Position numbers and translations under genes: made by a program
Assembly: GCA_043817715.1 (NCBI GenBank)
Contig: JBDRGO010000071.1
Location: 1 to 33,687 of the forward strand
DNA: 33,687 nt
Source of the DNA: JAFGBZ01 sp043817715
GTDB taxonomy: Archaea; Iainarchaeota; Iainarchaeia; Iainarchaeales; JAFGBZ01
Reading direction: 5' to 3'
In this document: piece after piece, positions 22,871 through 29,378 of the stretch
Layout of the letters: each line of letters begins with the position of its first letter
How positions within the stretch are numbered: position 1 is the first letter of the stretch
The notes under the pieces: generated by a model
The model's input: only the letters and a program-made list of their open reading frames with translations
Told to the model about the DNA's origin: nothing
The model's database searches: none

Positions 22871-23137
22871 ATGAAAAGAATAATTTTCTTGGTTTTAATT
22901 TTAAGTATTGCTTTAAGCGGGTGTTATGATGATCCAAGTAATGGACCATGCATTCCAGACGAAGACGTTTCTGATACTGGGCCAGAAAAAGCATGCACAA
23001 TTGATAGTGATTGCTGGTGTGGGTCGTTTAATGGAGCATGCTTCATCGAAGGAAAAATTACAAGCGAATGCTGCTCTGAAGAAAATGGTGCAGAATGCCC
23101 AAAAGCAGGTTATTGTAGAATGTGTTATTATATGTGA
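22871..23137 (+). CDS. Small Cys-rich lipoprotein
   Basis: An 88-residue lipoprotein; the lipobox ALSGC makes Cys17 the modified residue. The mature part has about a dozen cysteines in 70 residues (ACTIDSDCWCGSFNGACF…ECCSEENGAECPKAGYCRMC), which suggests a disulfide-knotted mini-domain. CxxDSDCxCG recalls small Cys-rich modules in other archaeal secreted proteins. It starts immediately after the preceding stop. No function can be named. Confidence 0.8.
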   Translation: MKRIIFLVLILSIALSGCYDDPSNGPCIPDEDVSDTGPEKACTIDSDCWCGSFNGACFIEGKITSECCSEENGAECPKAGYCRMCYYM

Positions 23138-23147
23138 GTGAATTGAA

Positions 23148-24200
23148 ATGAATTTAAAAAAACGAATTTTGATTTTGATTGTTTTATTTTTATTTTTCGG
23201 AGGATGCATTTTTTTCCCTGACGATATGGGAGAAGATGATTTAGCTTATATGGTTGTTTTAGAAGATAATCTTTCAGAAGAATGTAAAGCATTAATTGAA
23301 AATCCTTGTGTCGCATTTGAATGCATGATTCAGGCCTGCTTTTGTGATGAAACTTATTTTGCGGGAACTGTTTTAAAAGAAAAATTTACAATTATTGAAA
23401 ACGAAGAACAAGCATTACAATTAATGAATGATTATGCACAGGAAATTCTTGACAATCAAACAAGTGCAGGGGGATTATATGGAAAACTATATTTAATTGA
23501 ACCTAAAAGAGCAGTGAAATTAAATAATGCATTTTACAATGTATTTGCTTTAGAGAACGGGAGTGAAAGCGTTTTCACTGTTGCAGTTGACGGAACAATA
23601 ATGAAAACAACCTGTCAACCAGTAACAGTTGATCCTCCTGTGGAAGGATTTGAAGAACAAGTAATGCAAAGATATTACGAATATATTGAAGACGAAAATG
23701 AATACATGGAAGTACGTTGCTTTGATGAACCAGAATTAAGTGAAAGGAGTTTTAATTTTCTTAAAACAAAAACAAAAATATTTAGACTAGATATTGATTG
23801 TGATCAAGGAGAATGTTATGGGCCATGCGATTTAACAAATTTACTGTTTTATGAAGATGAAGAAGGAAATGCAGTTGAATTCACTAGTTTTGCAGCAAAT
23901 TATGAAACTTTACTTGAGCCAATGAAATCACTTGATCAAGTAAGAGAATACAGTTATCTTAGATTACCAATACTAACCGCTGGCATTGATCCAGAAGAAG
24001 ACTGCAATTATTTAACTGAAGTTCCTGATGTAAATGAAGTATATTATGAAACAGAAGAAGGATTTATTTATGAAGGATTTGAAATGACTATTGTTGAAAT
24101 AAAAGAATTATTTTATTACAAGTATTTGATTTCAAGAAATGGAGAAATTACTTTAATTGAAAGAGAAAAAATTGCTGATTGCGGAGAAGGAATAATGTAA
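23148..24200 (+). CDS. Two-domain lipoprotein (mosaic of neighbours)
   Basis: A 350-residue lipoprotein; FFGGC makes Cys20 the modified residue. The N-terminal domain (about 40-160: LSEECKALIENPCVAFECMIQACFCD…KLNNAFYNVF…VAVDGTIMKTTC) matches the whole mature part of the protein at 24262-24693. The C-terminal domain (DCNYLTEVPDVN…IADCGEGIM) matches the end of the protein at 19234-19926. It is therefore either a fusion of two domain families that also occur alone, or the ancestor of split copies. Family unknown. It shares the operon with the genes before it. Confidence 0.83.
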   Translation: MNLKKRILILIVLFLFFGGCIFFPDDMGEDDLAYMVVLEDNLSEECKALIENPCVAFECMIQACFCDETYFAGTVLKEKFTIIENEEQALQLMNDYAQEILDNQTSAGGLYGKLYLIEPKRAVKLNNAFYNVFALENGSESVFTVAVDGTIMKTTCQPVTVDPPVEGFEEQVMQRYYEYIEDENEYMEVRCFDEPELSERSFNFLKTKTKIFRLDIDCDQGECYGPCDLTNLLFYEDEEGNAVEFTSFAANYETLLEPMKSLDQVREYSYLRLPILTAGIDPEEDCNYLTEVPDVNEVYYETEEGFIYEGFEMTIVEIKELFYYKYLISRNGEITLIEREKIADCGEGIM

Positions 24201-24261
24201 GGGGAAACTAGATTAAATTTATTGAAAGAATCGAAATAAAATAATTATTGGAGGAATTTAA

Positions 24262-24693
24262 ATGAAAAAATTATTTATAGGACTTTTTTTGGCACTGGTT
24301 TTTAGTGGATGTATTGGCCCTGTTGAACCGACTTACTTTAAAGACACTTCAGCATTAATGACGCCTGAATGCAAGGAATTCAATAATGATGTCTGTGGAG
24401 CATTAAGGTGCATGGTTTCAGGTTGTTGGTGCAAATCACACCCAGATTTTCCTTTTGAAACATATATTGAAGTGAAATCAGAGCAGGATGCAATGAATGC
24501 AGTCAATGCATATATTGCGGAACTGGTTTTCGGAGGAACTGATTTGATTGGGGAGGCACTTAATAGGGAAGTGACTGAAGCACACAAGATGAACTCGGTT
24601 TTTTACATGGTAATAGTTGATGCAGAAGGAACAGATGAAGAATACATTGTTGCGGCTGATGGAACAGTAACTCAAATGATTTGCGGAGTGTAA
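24262..24693 (+). CDS. Single-domain lipoprotein
   Basis: A 143-residue lipoprotein with lipobox VFSGC (Cys17). The mature domain contains TPECKEFNNDVCGALRCMVSGCWCK, then a helix EQDAMNAVNAYIAEL and strands MNSVFYMVIVDAEG and YIVAADGTVTQMICG. The same layout forms the N-terminal half of the lipoprotein at 23148-24200. Cysteines are conserved between the two. A GGAGG site at 24250-24254 precedes the ATG. It is the last intact gene of the surface block. Confidence 0.83.
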   Translation: MKKLFIGLFLALVFSGCIGPVEPTYFKDTSALMTPECKEFNNDVCGALRCMVSGCWCKSHPDFPFETYIEVKSEQDAMNAVNAYIAELVFGGTDLIGEALNREVTEAHKMNSVFYMVIVDAEGTDEEYIVAADGTVTQMICGV

Positions 24694-24697
24694 TAAT

Positions 24698-24742
24698 TTG
24701 AAAAAAATTATTTTAATTTTAGGAATTTTTTTGTTTGCATAA
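24698..24742 (+). pseudogene. Possible signal-peptide remnant
   Basis: A 14-codon frame from TTG, giving LKKIILILGIFLFA then a stop, five bases after the previous gene. It resembles the start of another lipoprotein of the array cut off by the tryptophanase remnant. It may be chance: on the other strand the same bases read as the decayed end of that pseudogene. Confidence 0.3.
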
Positions 24743-25514
24743 CCTTTTTCATTTTTCTTTATAAACTATGCATTCTCCGCAAATCTGCAGGTGTCAAAGA
24801 AAAACGGAACATTAAATTTATGTGATAACTCTGAAACCTCTTTAATGTTTTCCATTGAAACAGGCTGGCCTCCGCCTGTGTTATTTGTTACAGTCATATA
24901 AACAACAGGGATTTTACTGGATTTTTTTCCAGCAATTCCTTTAATCTTTCAGCATCCATATTTCCCTTAAAACAAGATTTTGATTCAGGGTCTTTTAATT
25001 CAGGCGAAAACAAGTTCACTGCCTGAATTTTATTTGCTTCAATGTTTGCTTCAGTTGTGTCAAAATGCCCGTTGCTTGGGATAATTAATCCTTCACCCTG
25101 TTTGCCTAAAACAGAACACAATGCGTGCTCTGCTGACCGTCCCAGATGAAAAATAAATGCATTTGGTTTTCCTGATAAAGGGCCATTAAAAAATTCTTTT
25201 CCAAAAGTTTCCCTTATTTGATTCATTAAAATAAAATATCCCTTATTTGACCCATAAGCTTCATCACCTAAATGAAGTGCAGCCCACTGCTCATTAGTCA
25301 TTGTTGTTGTTCCTGAATCAGATAAAAAATCGCATCCAGAAATTAACTCAGAAGGAAAATAAAAAACATTCAACCCCACTTTATCCATCATTTCGCTTCT
25401 TTCTTTGGCAGTACATGGTTTCTTTAATTCAATTGAATGATTAAAATAAGGCCGTGGCTGAACTGAAAGATTCTCTTGAGACGGAAATTTATTGATTAAA
25501 TCAGTTAAATCCAT
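24720..25514 (-). pseudogene. Decayed tryptophanase / tyrosine phenol-lyase (beta-eliminating lyase)
   Basis: Read from 25514 (ATG), about 206 codons encode the N-terminal half of a PLP-dependent beta-eliminating lyase, with DFLSDSGTTTMTNEQWAALHLGDEAYGS and FHLGRSAEHA. The frame stops at 24894. One frame over it continues as TVTNNTGGGQPVSMENI and FFFDTCRFAENA, the expected next motifs, so a single base was lost near 24897. An amber codon at 24766-24768 replaces the Tyr of ENAYFIK, and FIKKNEKGYANKKI still follows. Everything after that, including the PLP-binding Lys (SxKKD), is gone. It is non-functional; it once degraded tryptophan or tyrosine to indole or phenol, pyruvate and ammonia. Confidence 0.9.
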
Positions 25515-25580
25515 AACCAAATATTTGAGTTAAAAGATTAAAAAACCTGCGGAAGCCCAAACCGATGCATTTAAATAGTT

Positions 25581-25600
25581 TAATGAATATATATTCATTA
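25581..25600. promoter_or_regulatory. 20-bp perfect palindrome, candidate operator
   Basis: TAATGAATAT at 25581-25590 followed at once by its exact complement. It sits just after a TATA-like ATTTAAATAG (about 25569-25578), where a bound regulator would cover the transcription start. The UPF0251 protein encoded downstream is the natural candidate ligand (autoregulation), by inference. Confidence 0.6.
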
Positions 25601-25638
25601 TGTGTTTTGAATATTAATTCAAAACCGGAGGTGGTGTT

Positions 25639-25737
25639 ATGCCGAGAGGAGATGCAACTGGTCCTAATGGAAGAGGCCCTTTAACCGGAAGAAAAATGGG
25701 TAAATGCAAAGGAGCAGAACGAAATTCAAGATGGTGA
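25639..25737 (+). CDS. DUF5320-like micro-protein
   Basis: A 32-residue gene with a strong GGAGGTG ribosome site at 25627-25633. It starts MPRGDATGPNGRGPLTGR and has one Cys (GKCKG). The MPxGDGTGPxGxGPMTGR opening is the hallmark of short DUF5320 proteins, found beside UPF0251 regulators and iron-molybdenum-cofactor-like proteins in archaea and anaerobes. Those relatives are usually longer (60-120), so this is a minimal or shortened version. Its stop TGGTGAG also supplies the ribosome site for the next gene, 4 bases downstream. Function unknown. Confidence 0.8.
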   Translation: MPRGDATGPNGRGPLTGRKMGKCKGAERNSRW

Positions 25738-25741
25738 GTTA

Positions 25742-26089
25742 ATGCCCAGGCCATGGAGTATGCGTTTTGTTGAATCATTGCCTGAAGTCAATTACTTTAA
25801 GCCTGCTGGAATTAGGCTTACTGAATTGGCTGAAGTCGTTCTTTCAGTTGAGGAATTTGAGGCATTAAGGCTGGCTGATTTGGATGAACTGGACCAATCG
25901 GATGCCTGTGAAAAAATGGGGGTCAGCCAGCCAACTTTTCATAGAATGCTTTTAAGTGCAAGAAAGAAAACGGCGGATGCTTTAGTGAATGGGAAAGCAA
26001 TTAAAATCGAAGGCGGGAATTATGAAGTTGGAAGGCCGCGAGGATTAGGCAGAGGAAGAGGTTTTGGAAGAAGGAGAGGAATGGTTTAG
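25742..26089 (+). CDS. UPF0251 (DUF134) DNA-binding regulator
   Basis: A 115-residue protein of the UPF0251 family of predicted DNA-binding proteins. The signatures are the MPRP start, LSVEEFEALRLADLDELDQSDACEKMGVSQPTFHRMLLSARKKTADALVNGKAIKIEGG with a helix-turn-helix at about 53-72, and a basic Gly/Arg-rich tail (GRPRGLGRGRGFGRRRG) that may add non-specific DNA contact. The usual N-terminal Cys residues of the family (as in PRKCRRV) are not present. It is co-transcribed with the DUF5320-like micro-gene and probably binds the palindrome at 25581-25600. The target genes beyond its own operon are unknown; no metal-cofactor protein is next to it here. Confidence 0.92.
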   Translation: MPRPWSMRFVESLPEVNYFKPAGIRLTELAEVVLSVEEFEALRLADLDELDQSDACEKMGVSQPTFHRMLLSARKKTADALVNGKAIKIEGGNYEVGRPRGLGRGRGFGRRRGMV

Positions 26090-26172
26090 AAATTGCTGAA
26101 AATGAATTCCATTTTTCTAATCCTTGTTTTCAATTCATCCACTTGTTCCTGCAATTTATAATAATTTCTCAT
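26086..26172 (-). CDS. Possible 28-residue coiled-coil peptide
   Basis: A 28-codon frame (MRNYYKLQEQVDELKTRIRK…) with heptad-like spacing. Its ATG overlaps the stop of a 5-codon frame (MQTSQ) as ATGA, and its end overlaps the UPF0251 stop on the other strand by a few bases. No ribosome site. The first 11 bases recur after the AbrB antitoxin at 31468, where the frame is closed, so this may be only a repeat fragment. Confidence 0.3.
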   Translation of the reverse strand: MRNYYKLQEQVDELKTRIRKMEFIFSNF

Positions 26173-26190
26173 TGGCTGGTTTGCATTTTT

Positions 26191-26358
26191 TTAGTCCCAG
26201 AATCTTCTATGTTTTGGTCTTAAGAAGTTTTCAACATCCCGTTCATAGTAGTCATAGCTTCTGTCTTTGTTTAATCCAACTTTTTGCTCGCGCACGAAAT
26301 AATCAAATTCTTTCCATCTGTGTTTTCCGATTTTTTTAATTACTTCTTCTTTATTCAT
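26191..26358 (-). CDS. 55-residue protein downstream of Fic
   Basis: A 55-residue frame starting 11 bases after the Fic stop, same strand, so probably co-transcribed. The sequence is protein-like: KIGKHRWKEFDYFVREQ, then DYYERDVENFLRPKHRRFWD, rich in aromatic and charged residues. Similar short archaeal proteins with a W..F…R.Q.VG…D.YE.DV..FL pattern come to mind, but I cannot name a family. FicA-type antitoxins are of similar size, but this one lacks the S/TxxxE(G/N) inhibitory motif and Fic carries its own. An accessory or unrelated role is equally possible. Confidence 0.68.
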   Translation of the reverse strand: MNKEEVIKKIGKHRWKEFDYFVREQKVGLNKDRSYDYYERDVENFLRPKHRRFWD

Positions 26359-26369
26359 TCAATCGCTTT

Positions 26370-27338
26370 TTAGGTGACCACATTTTTGGTTTGTGTGGTC
26401 ACCTTTTTAATTGTTTTTTTTAGTTCTTTGTATTCTTCTAAAATTAATTCAATTGTTGGCCTTAAGTCGTGTTCATCTTCGTATTTTTTGAGTGAATTAT
26501 AATATTTTTTTGTTTTCTTTAAATCAATGTTTACTGGAGGTAATTTATGTTTTATTAGTATGTTGTTTAATAGTATTCTTCCTACTCTTCCGTTGCCGTC
26601 TTGGAATGGATGAATGTTTTCAAATTGGTTGTGTATAACGCTTGCCAGAATTATTGGAGGGTATTTGTTTTTGTGTTTTTTGTACCATTTAATTAATTCT
26701 TTTAGTAATTCATTTACTTTTTCTGATGGTGCGCCTTCATGAACTATTTCGCCTAGACGGTTTCTTACAACTACTTCAATCCCTTTTGGCCTTAGTTTTC
26801 CTGCATATGATTTAGAGTTTTTAAAAATTATTTTATGGATTTTTTTAATTAATTCAATTGAAATGTGCTCTTTTGTTTTTCTCATGAATTTGATTGCATC
26901 CATTACTCCGTAAGCTTCTGCAATGTCTTCTTTGCTTTTGAATTCAGGCCATTCATCTTTCTCAAGTATTTTTTTTACTTCTTTTTGATTTAATTCAGAG
27001 CCTTCAATTGCATTGGTGTTGTAAGTAAAGATTTCAGAGAATTTTTGCCAATCCTTTTCAGATAAATGAAACACTTTAAATGATTTTTTTTGAAGTGCTT
27101 TAATTTCTTGAATTTCTTCTTCAGTTAAAGCCTCTAATAAAGGGTCGTTGATTTTTTTGAAAACTTTTACTCTATGAAGAATTTGTGCTTCAGCAATTTC
27201 TTTTTTTCTTTCAAGCTCTTTTTTGCTTAAGTTTGCACCTAAATATCTGCGAATTTTATTTACTTTCTTTCCATGTCTGTAAGAATGAACTAAATAATAT
27301 TTTTTCTTTTTTCCTAATTCTCTAATTTCAATAAACAT
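26370..27338 (-). CDS. Fic-domain protein AMP-transferase (class II)
   Basis: A 322-residue cytoplasmic enzyme. The Fic core motif HPFQDGNGRVGR (His243 to Arg254) is intact, so transfer of AMP from ATP to a protein hydroxyl is expected. TNAIEG at 108-113 matches the inhibitory helix (S/T)xxxE(G/N), placed N-terminal to the Fic core, so this is a self-inhibited class II enzyme. Residues 1-60 are a basic N-terminal extension (YYLVHSYRHGKKVNKIRRYLG) of a type often found in archaeal Fic proteins. The start is ATG at 27338. The gene is bracketed by a 15/17-matching direct repeat and ends next to tRNA-Ser, suggesting acquisition at a tRNA. The target protein is unknown. Confidence 0.93.
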   Translation of the reverse strand: MFIEIRELGKKKKYYLVHSYRHGKKVNKIRRYLGANLSKKELERKKEIAEAQILHRVKVFKKINDPLLEALTEEEIQEIKALQKKSFKVFHLSEKDWQKFSEIFTYNTNAIEGSELNQKEVKKILEKDEWPEFKSKEDIAEAYGVMDAIKFMRKTKEHISIELIKKIHKIIFKNSKSYAGKLRPKGIEVVVRNRLGEIVHEGAPSEKVNELLKELIKWYKKHKNKYPPIILASVIHNQFENIHPFQDGNGRVGRILLNNILIKHKLPPVNIDLKKTKKYYNSLKKYEDEHDLRPTIELILEEYKELKKTIKKVTTQTKNVVT

Positions 27339-27391
27339 ACTAATATTATAGGTGGCTACATTTTTAAATATATTGTTTAAAAATGGCTACT

Positions 27392-27567
27392 CGCGGTGGA
27401 CGAGATTCGAACTCGTGTAGCCCGAAGACTCCAGCTGGCTGTGTTTTATGCTTCTTGTTTGATTCTTTTCTGCGAAGCAGAAAAGCATTTTCTTTGCACC
27501 GGTGCTTTCTTTTTTTAAAAGAAAGCCCGTTCCAGGCTGGTGCGTTTGACCACTCCGCCACCACCGC
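27392..27567 (-). tRNA. tRNA-Ser(GGA) with 93-nt intron
   Basis: Read from 27567 to 27392. The acceptor GCGGTGG pairs with CCACCGC, discriminator G73 (serine). The anticodon stem CCAGC pairs with GCTGG, and the loop CTGGAA is interrupted after position 37 by an intron at 27437-27529. The variable arm AGTC-TTCG-GGCT is class II and the T arm is ACGAG, TTCGAAT, CTCGT. Mature length is 83 nt; no encoded CCA. The intron carries its own hairpin (GCTTTCTTTT with AAAAGAAAGC). The loop CTG can pair with CAG near the intron's end, a partial bulge-helix-bulge for the archaeal splicing endonuclease, though one expected pair is missing. Confidence 0.93.
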
Positions 27568-27569
27568 AA

Positions 27570-27790
27570 CTGTCACGCCCAGTTGGCATGCGAGAACGTT
27601 TCGCTTCGATCAACTGTTCGTGCTTACTTCGTTCGCTTTTCCTGCGAGGGAAAACCCAGGTTTTCCCTTACGTTAATCCTTTCCTTTGCGCTCTTCGAGC
27701 GCATTAATGGACACAATATTTTCCTTTATATTAACTTTTTTCCCTGCAACTTTTTGGGTTGCTTTGATAGGAAGGAAATTAACTTAGATT
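27570..27790. other. Gene-free, GC-richer region with several short hairpins
   Basis: No convincing gene. It is less AT-rich than its surroundings and holds several inverted repeats: GGGAAAACC/GGTTTTCCC at about 27650-27669, GCGCTC-TTC-GAGCGC at about 27688-27702, and GCAAC/GTTGC near 27747-27763. It lies upstream of tRNA-Ser on the minus strand, with TTAATATAAAGG (minus strand) near 27724-27735 as a possible promoter. It could be a long tRNA leader, a small RNA, or the scar of an integrated element. Confidence 0.4.
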
Positions 27791-27852
27791 TATTTTAGTT
27801 CCTGAGTGTTTAAAAGGCTTTAGAAAATGAATTGTTTTTGGTTTGATTTAAC

Positions 27853-28500
27853 TCACAATTCCCTTAATTTCTGGATTGCTTTTTCAGGGTTTCTTGCCTT
27901 GAATATGTAGTTTCCTGCCACTAGAACATCCGCCCCCATTAGTATCGCTCTTTTTCCGGTTTTGTCATTGATTCCTCCGTCAATGGAAATAATGATGTCC
28001 TGCCCCAGTTTATCTGCCTTTTCCCTTAATTCCTTCACTTTTTTAAGGGCTTCAGGATTGAATTTTTGCCCTCCGAACCCTGCATTAACGCTCATTATTA
28101 GTATTAAATCAGCTGAATTCAGGTAAGAAAATGCCTTTGAAACAGGAACATTATTATTTATACATAATCCTGCTGCGCATCCTTGTTTTTGAATCTCTTT
28201 AATTAATTTTTTTGGATTTTTGCTTGTTTCCGGATGAAATATTATGGAATCGCTTCCTGCTTCAATGAAATCCAATGCAAATTTGTCTGGGTTTGAAATC
28301 ATTAAATGAGTGTCAAATAACAGTTTTGTATGGTCCCTGATTGATTTGATTACTGGCAGCCCGAATGAAATATTCGGGACATAATTGCCGTCCATTACAT
28401 CCAAATGAAGCATTTCGCATTTTGTTTTTTCAAGCGTTTCAATCTCTTTTTTCAGGTTGAAGAAATCCGCACTTAACAGTGATGGTGCTATTATCGCCAT
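27853..28500 (-). CDS. rpe: Ribulose-phosphate 3-epimerase
   Basis: A 215-residue TIM-barrel enzyme interconverting ribulose 5-phosphate and xylulose 5-phosphate in the pentose phosphate pathway. Family motifs run in order: APSLLSADF at the start, LHLDVMDGNYVPNISFG (metal-binding His and Asp), DTHLMI, IIFHPE, MSVNAGFGGQKF (phosphate and catalytic loop) and ISIDGGI (catalytic Asp). ATG at 28500 is chosen over the upstream TTG because AGGTGA lies a few bases before it and the protein then begins as its relatives do. TTTAAATAT on the minus strand at about 28537-28545 is the likely TATA box. The only sugar-phosphate gene in the window. Confidence 0.96.
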   Translation of the reverse strand: MAIIAPSLLSADFFNLKKEIETLEKTKCEMLHLDVMDGNYVPNISFGLPVIKSIRDHTKLLFDTHLMISNPDKFALDFIEAGSDSIIFHPETSKNPKKLIKEIQKQGCAAGLCINNNVPVSKAFSYLNSADLILIMSVNAGFGGQKFNPEALKKVKELREKADKLGQDIIISIDGGINDKTGKRAILMGADVLVAGNYIFKARNPEKAIQKLREL

Positions 28501-28536
28501 AAATTCACCTTTCTGCATTAATTTACTCAAACGATA

Positions 28537-28545
28537 TATTTAAAT
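28537..28545 (-). promoter_or_regulatory. TATA-like box of rpe
   Basis: On the minus strand the bases read TTTAAATAT, about 37 bases before the rpe ATG at 28500, leaving a short leader that carries the AGGTGA ribosome site. No operator is seen. Confidence 0.5.
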
Positions 28546-28590
28546 GAAGTGGAACCCCTTAATATAATTGAAATAAGCAAACAGTGAGGT

Positions 28591-28688
28591 GATATCGTGA
28601 AAAATGAACGATATTCTAATCATAGCTTAGAATGCTATGATGTATTAGAAGAATTTAAGGAAAAATAATTCTTCCTAATATTTTTTTT
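28591..28688 (+). ncRNA. Candidate structured small RNA: three consecutive stem-loops plus T8
   Basis: Three back-to-back inverted repeats. A: GATATCGT (28591-28598) with ACGATATT (28608-28615). B: ATCATAGC (28619-28626) with GCTATGAT (28634-28641), extendable by TCTA/TAGA across a 4-nt bulge. C: GAAGAATT (28648-28655) with AATTCTTC (28667-28674), followed by eight T at 28681-28688, which looks like a terminator. A CTTAATATAATT near 28558-28569 is a plausible promoter. The same bases also encode a 23-codon frame. Confidence 0.5.
28597..28668 (+). CDS. 23-residue micro-ORF inside the hairpin region
   Basis: Starts GTG at 28597 behind a strong GAGGTGA site (28586-28592), ends TAA at 28666-28668. 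The product begins MKNERYSNHSLECYDVLEEF and is charged with one Cys. The ribosome site and spacing are better than those of most genes here, but the start lies in stem A and the stop in loop C, so translation and folding would interfere. It is either a regulatory leader peptide or a chance frame in an RNA gene. No relative recognised. Confidence 0.45.
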   Translation: MKNERYSNHSLECYDVLEEFKEK

Positions 28689-28696
28689 AAATATTT

Positions 28697-28879
28697 ATTT
28701 TTCTTATTTTTTTTGTGTTTAGGGGAATTCTTTGCATGTTCTTTTTTTTTGAGAAATAATTTTTCTTATTTTTTTTGGATTTCTGTTAATTCTGCATTAT
28801 TTGGGTTAAGCTTGCTTTTTTTATATTAGTTATTTCCTATTGCTTTTTTTTGAGTTAGGATTACTTTTTTATATTAGTT
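28697..28879. repeat. AT-rich direct repeats in gene-free stretch
   Basis: The 28675-28903 stretch has no gene. It contains a 19-base T-rich sequence (ATTTTTCTTATTTTTTTTG) twice, at 28697-28715 and 28759-28777, and TTTTTTATATTAGTT twice, near 28817-28831 and 28865-28879. Low complexity, so slippage is a sufficient explanation. Confidence 0.6.
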
Positions 28880-28903
28880 CTTGGCTATTACTTATTGTTT
28901 TGT

Positions 28904-29371
28904 ATGGGTGTTTTATTGAAAAGAATTTTTTTTGCTTTGTTTTTTTCTTTTATTTTGTTTTCCGCATGCATTGACTTGACCGGTTTGGTTTATTCTCCGC
29001 AGTGCGGGGATGCAGTATGTGATGCATCAGAGCAGGAAACCTGTTATAGTGACTGTGAAATTCTTCCCTTGTATCAGTTTCTTGAGCAGGGAGATTCATT
29101 AATTAATCTTGCTGGAAGAAATGAATTTGAAGGGCAAAGGCTTTCTTTAAGGGTTGACGGCTTTAACTGGGTGGATGATACAACGCCTGAAGTTAAACTG
29201 GCTCTTTTGTCAAAAGGGCAAATAATTAAGTCTCAGTATTTCAGGGAAAATACAAGAATGCAGGAAATTTACCCAATAAAGGACGTAGTGTTTATTTCAG
29301 AAATTAACATCAATGATTACAGAAATTACAGGACTGTTGCATTTGAATTCATTAAATATTCAGGGGACTAA
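28904..29371 (+). CDS. Small lipoprotein with CGDAVCD motif
   Basis: About 155 residues from the ATG at 28904 (a TTG at 28895 is in frame). The hydrophobic start ends in ILFSAC, a lipobox. The mature protein opens with CGDAVCDASEQETCYSDC, a disulfide motif seen in many archaeal secreted proteins (CGDGVCxxxE..C..DC). The remaining 100 residues are a beta-rich domain (FEGQRLSLRVDGFNWVDD, EVKLALLSKGQIIKSQYF) of unrecognised type. No ribosome site; the upstream DNA is T-rich. It faces the next gene convergently with seven bases between. Confidence 0.78.
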   Translation: MGVLLKRIFFALFFSFILFSACIDLTGLVYSPQCGDAVCDASEQETCYSDCEILPLYQFLEQGDSLINLAGRNEFEGQRLSLRVDGFNWVDDTTPEVKLALLSKGQIIKSQYFRENTRMQEIYPIKDVVFISEININDYRNYRTVAFEFIKYSGD

Positions 29372-29378
29372 TTTTTTT

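Noticed and set aside
24766..24768. Amber codon as possible pyrrolysine site
   Set aside because: The position is a conserved Tyr, the gene also has a frameshift and lacks its catalytic half, and no pyrrolysine genes are in the window. A nonsense mutation is enough.
26124..26339. 71-codon plus-strand frame
   Set aside because: It lies opposite the 55-residue gene at 26191-26358, which has a better context behind Fic and a protein-like composition.
27383..27676. 97-codon plus-strand frame
   Set aside because: It runs antisense through tRNA-Ser and its intron.
28895..28903. TTG start for the CGDAVCD lipoprotein
   Set aside because: The ATG three codons on gives a normal lipoprotein signal; there is no ribosome site to favour TTG.
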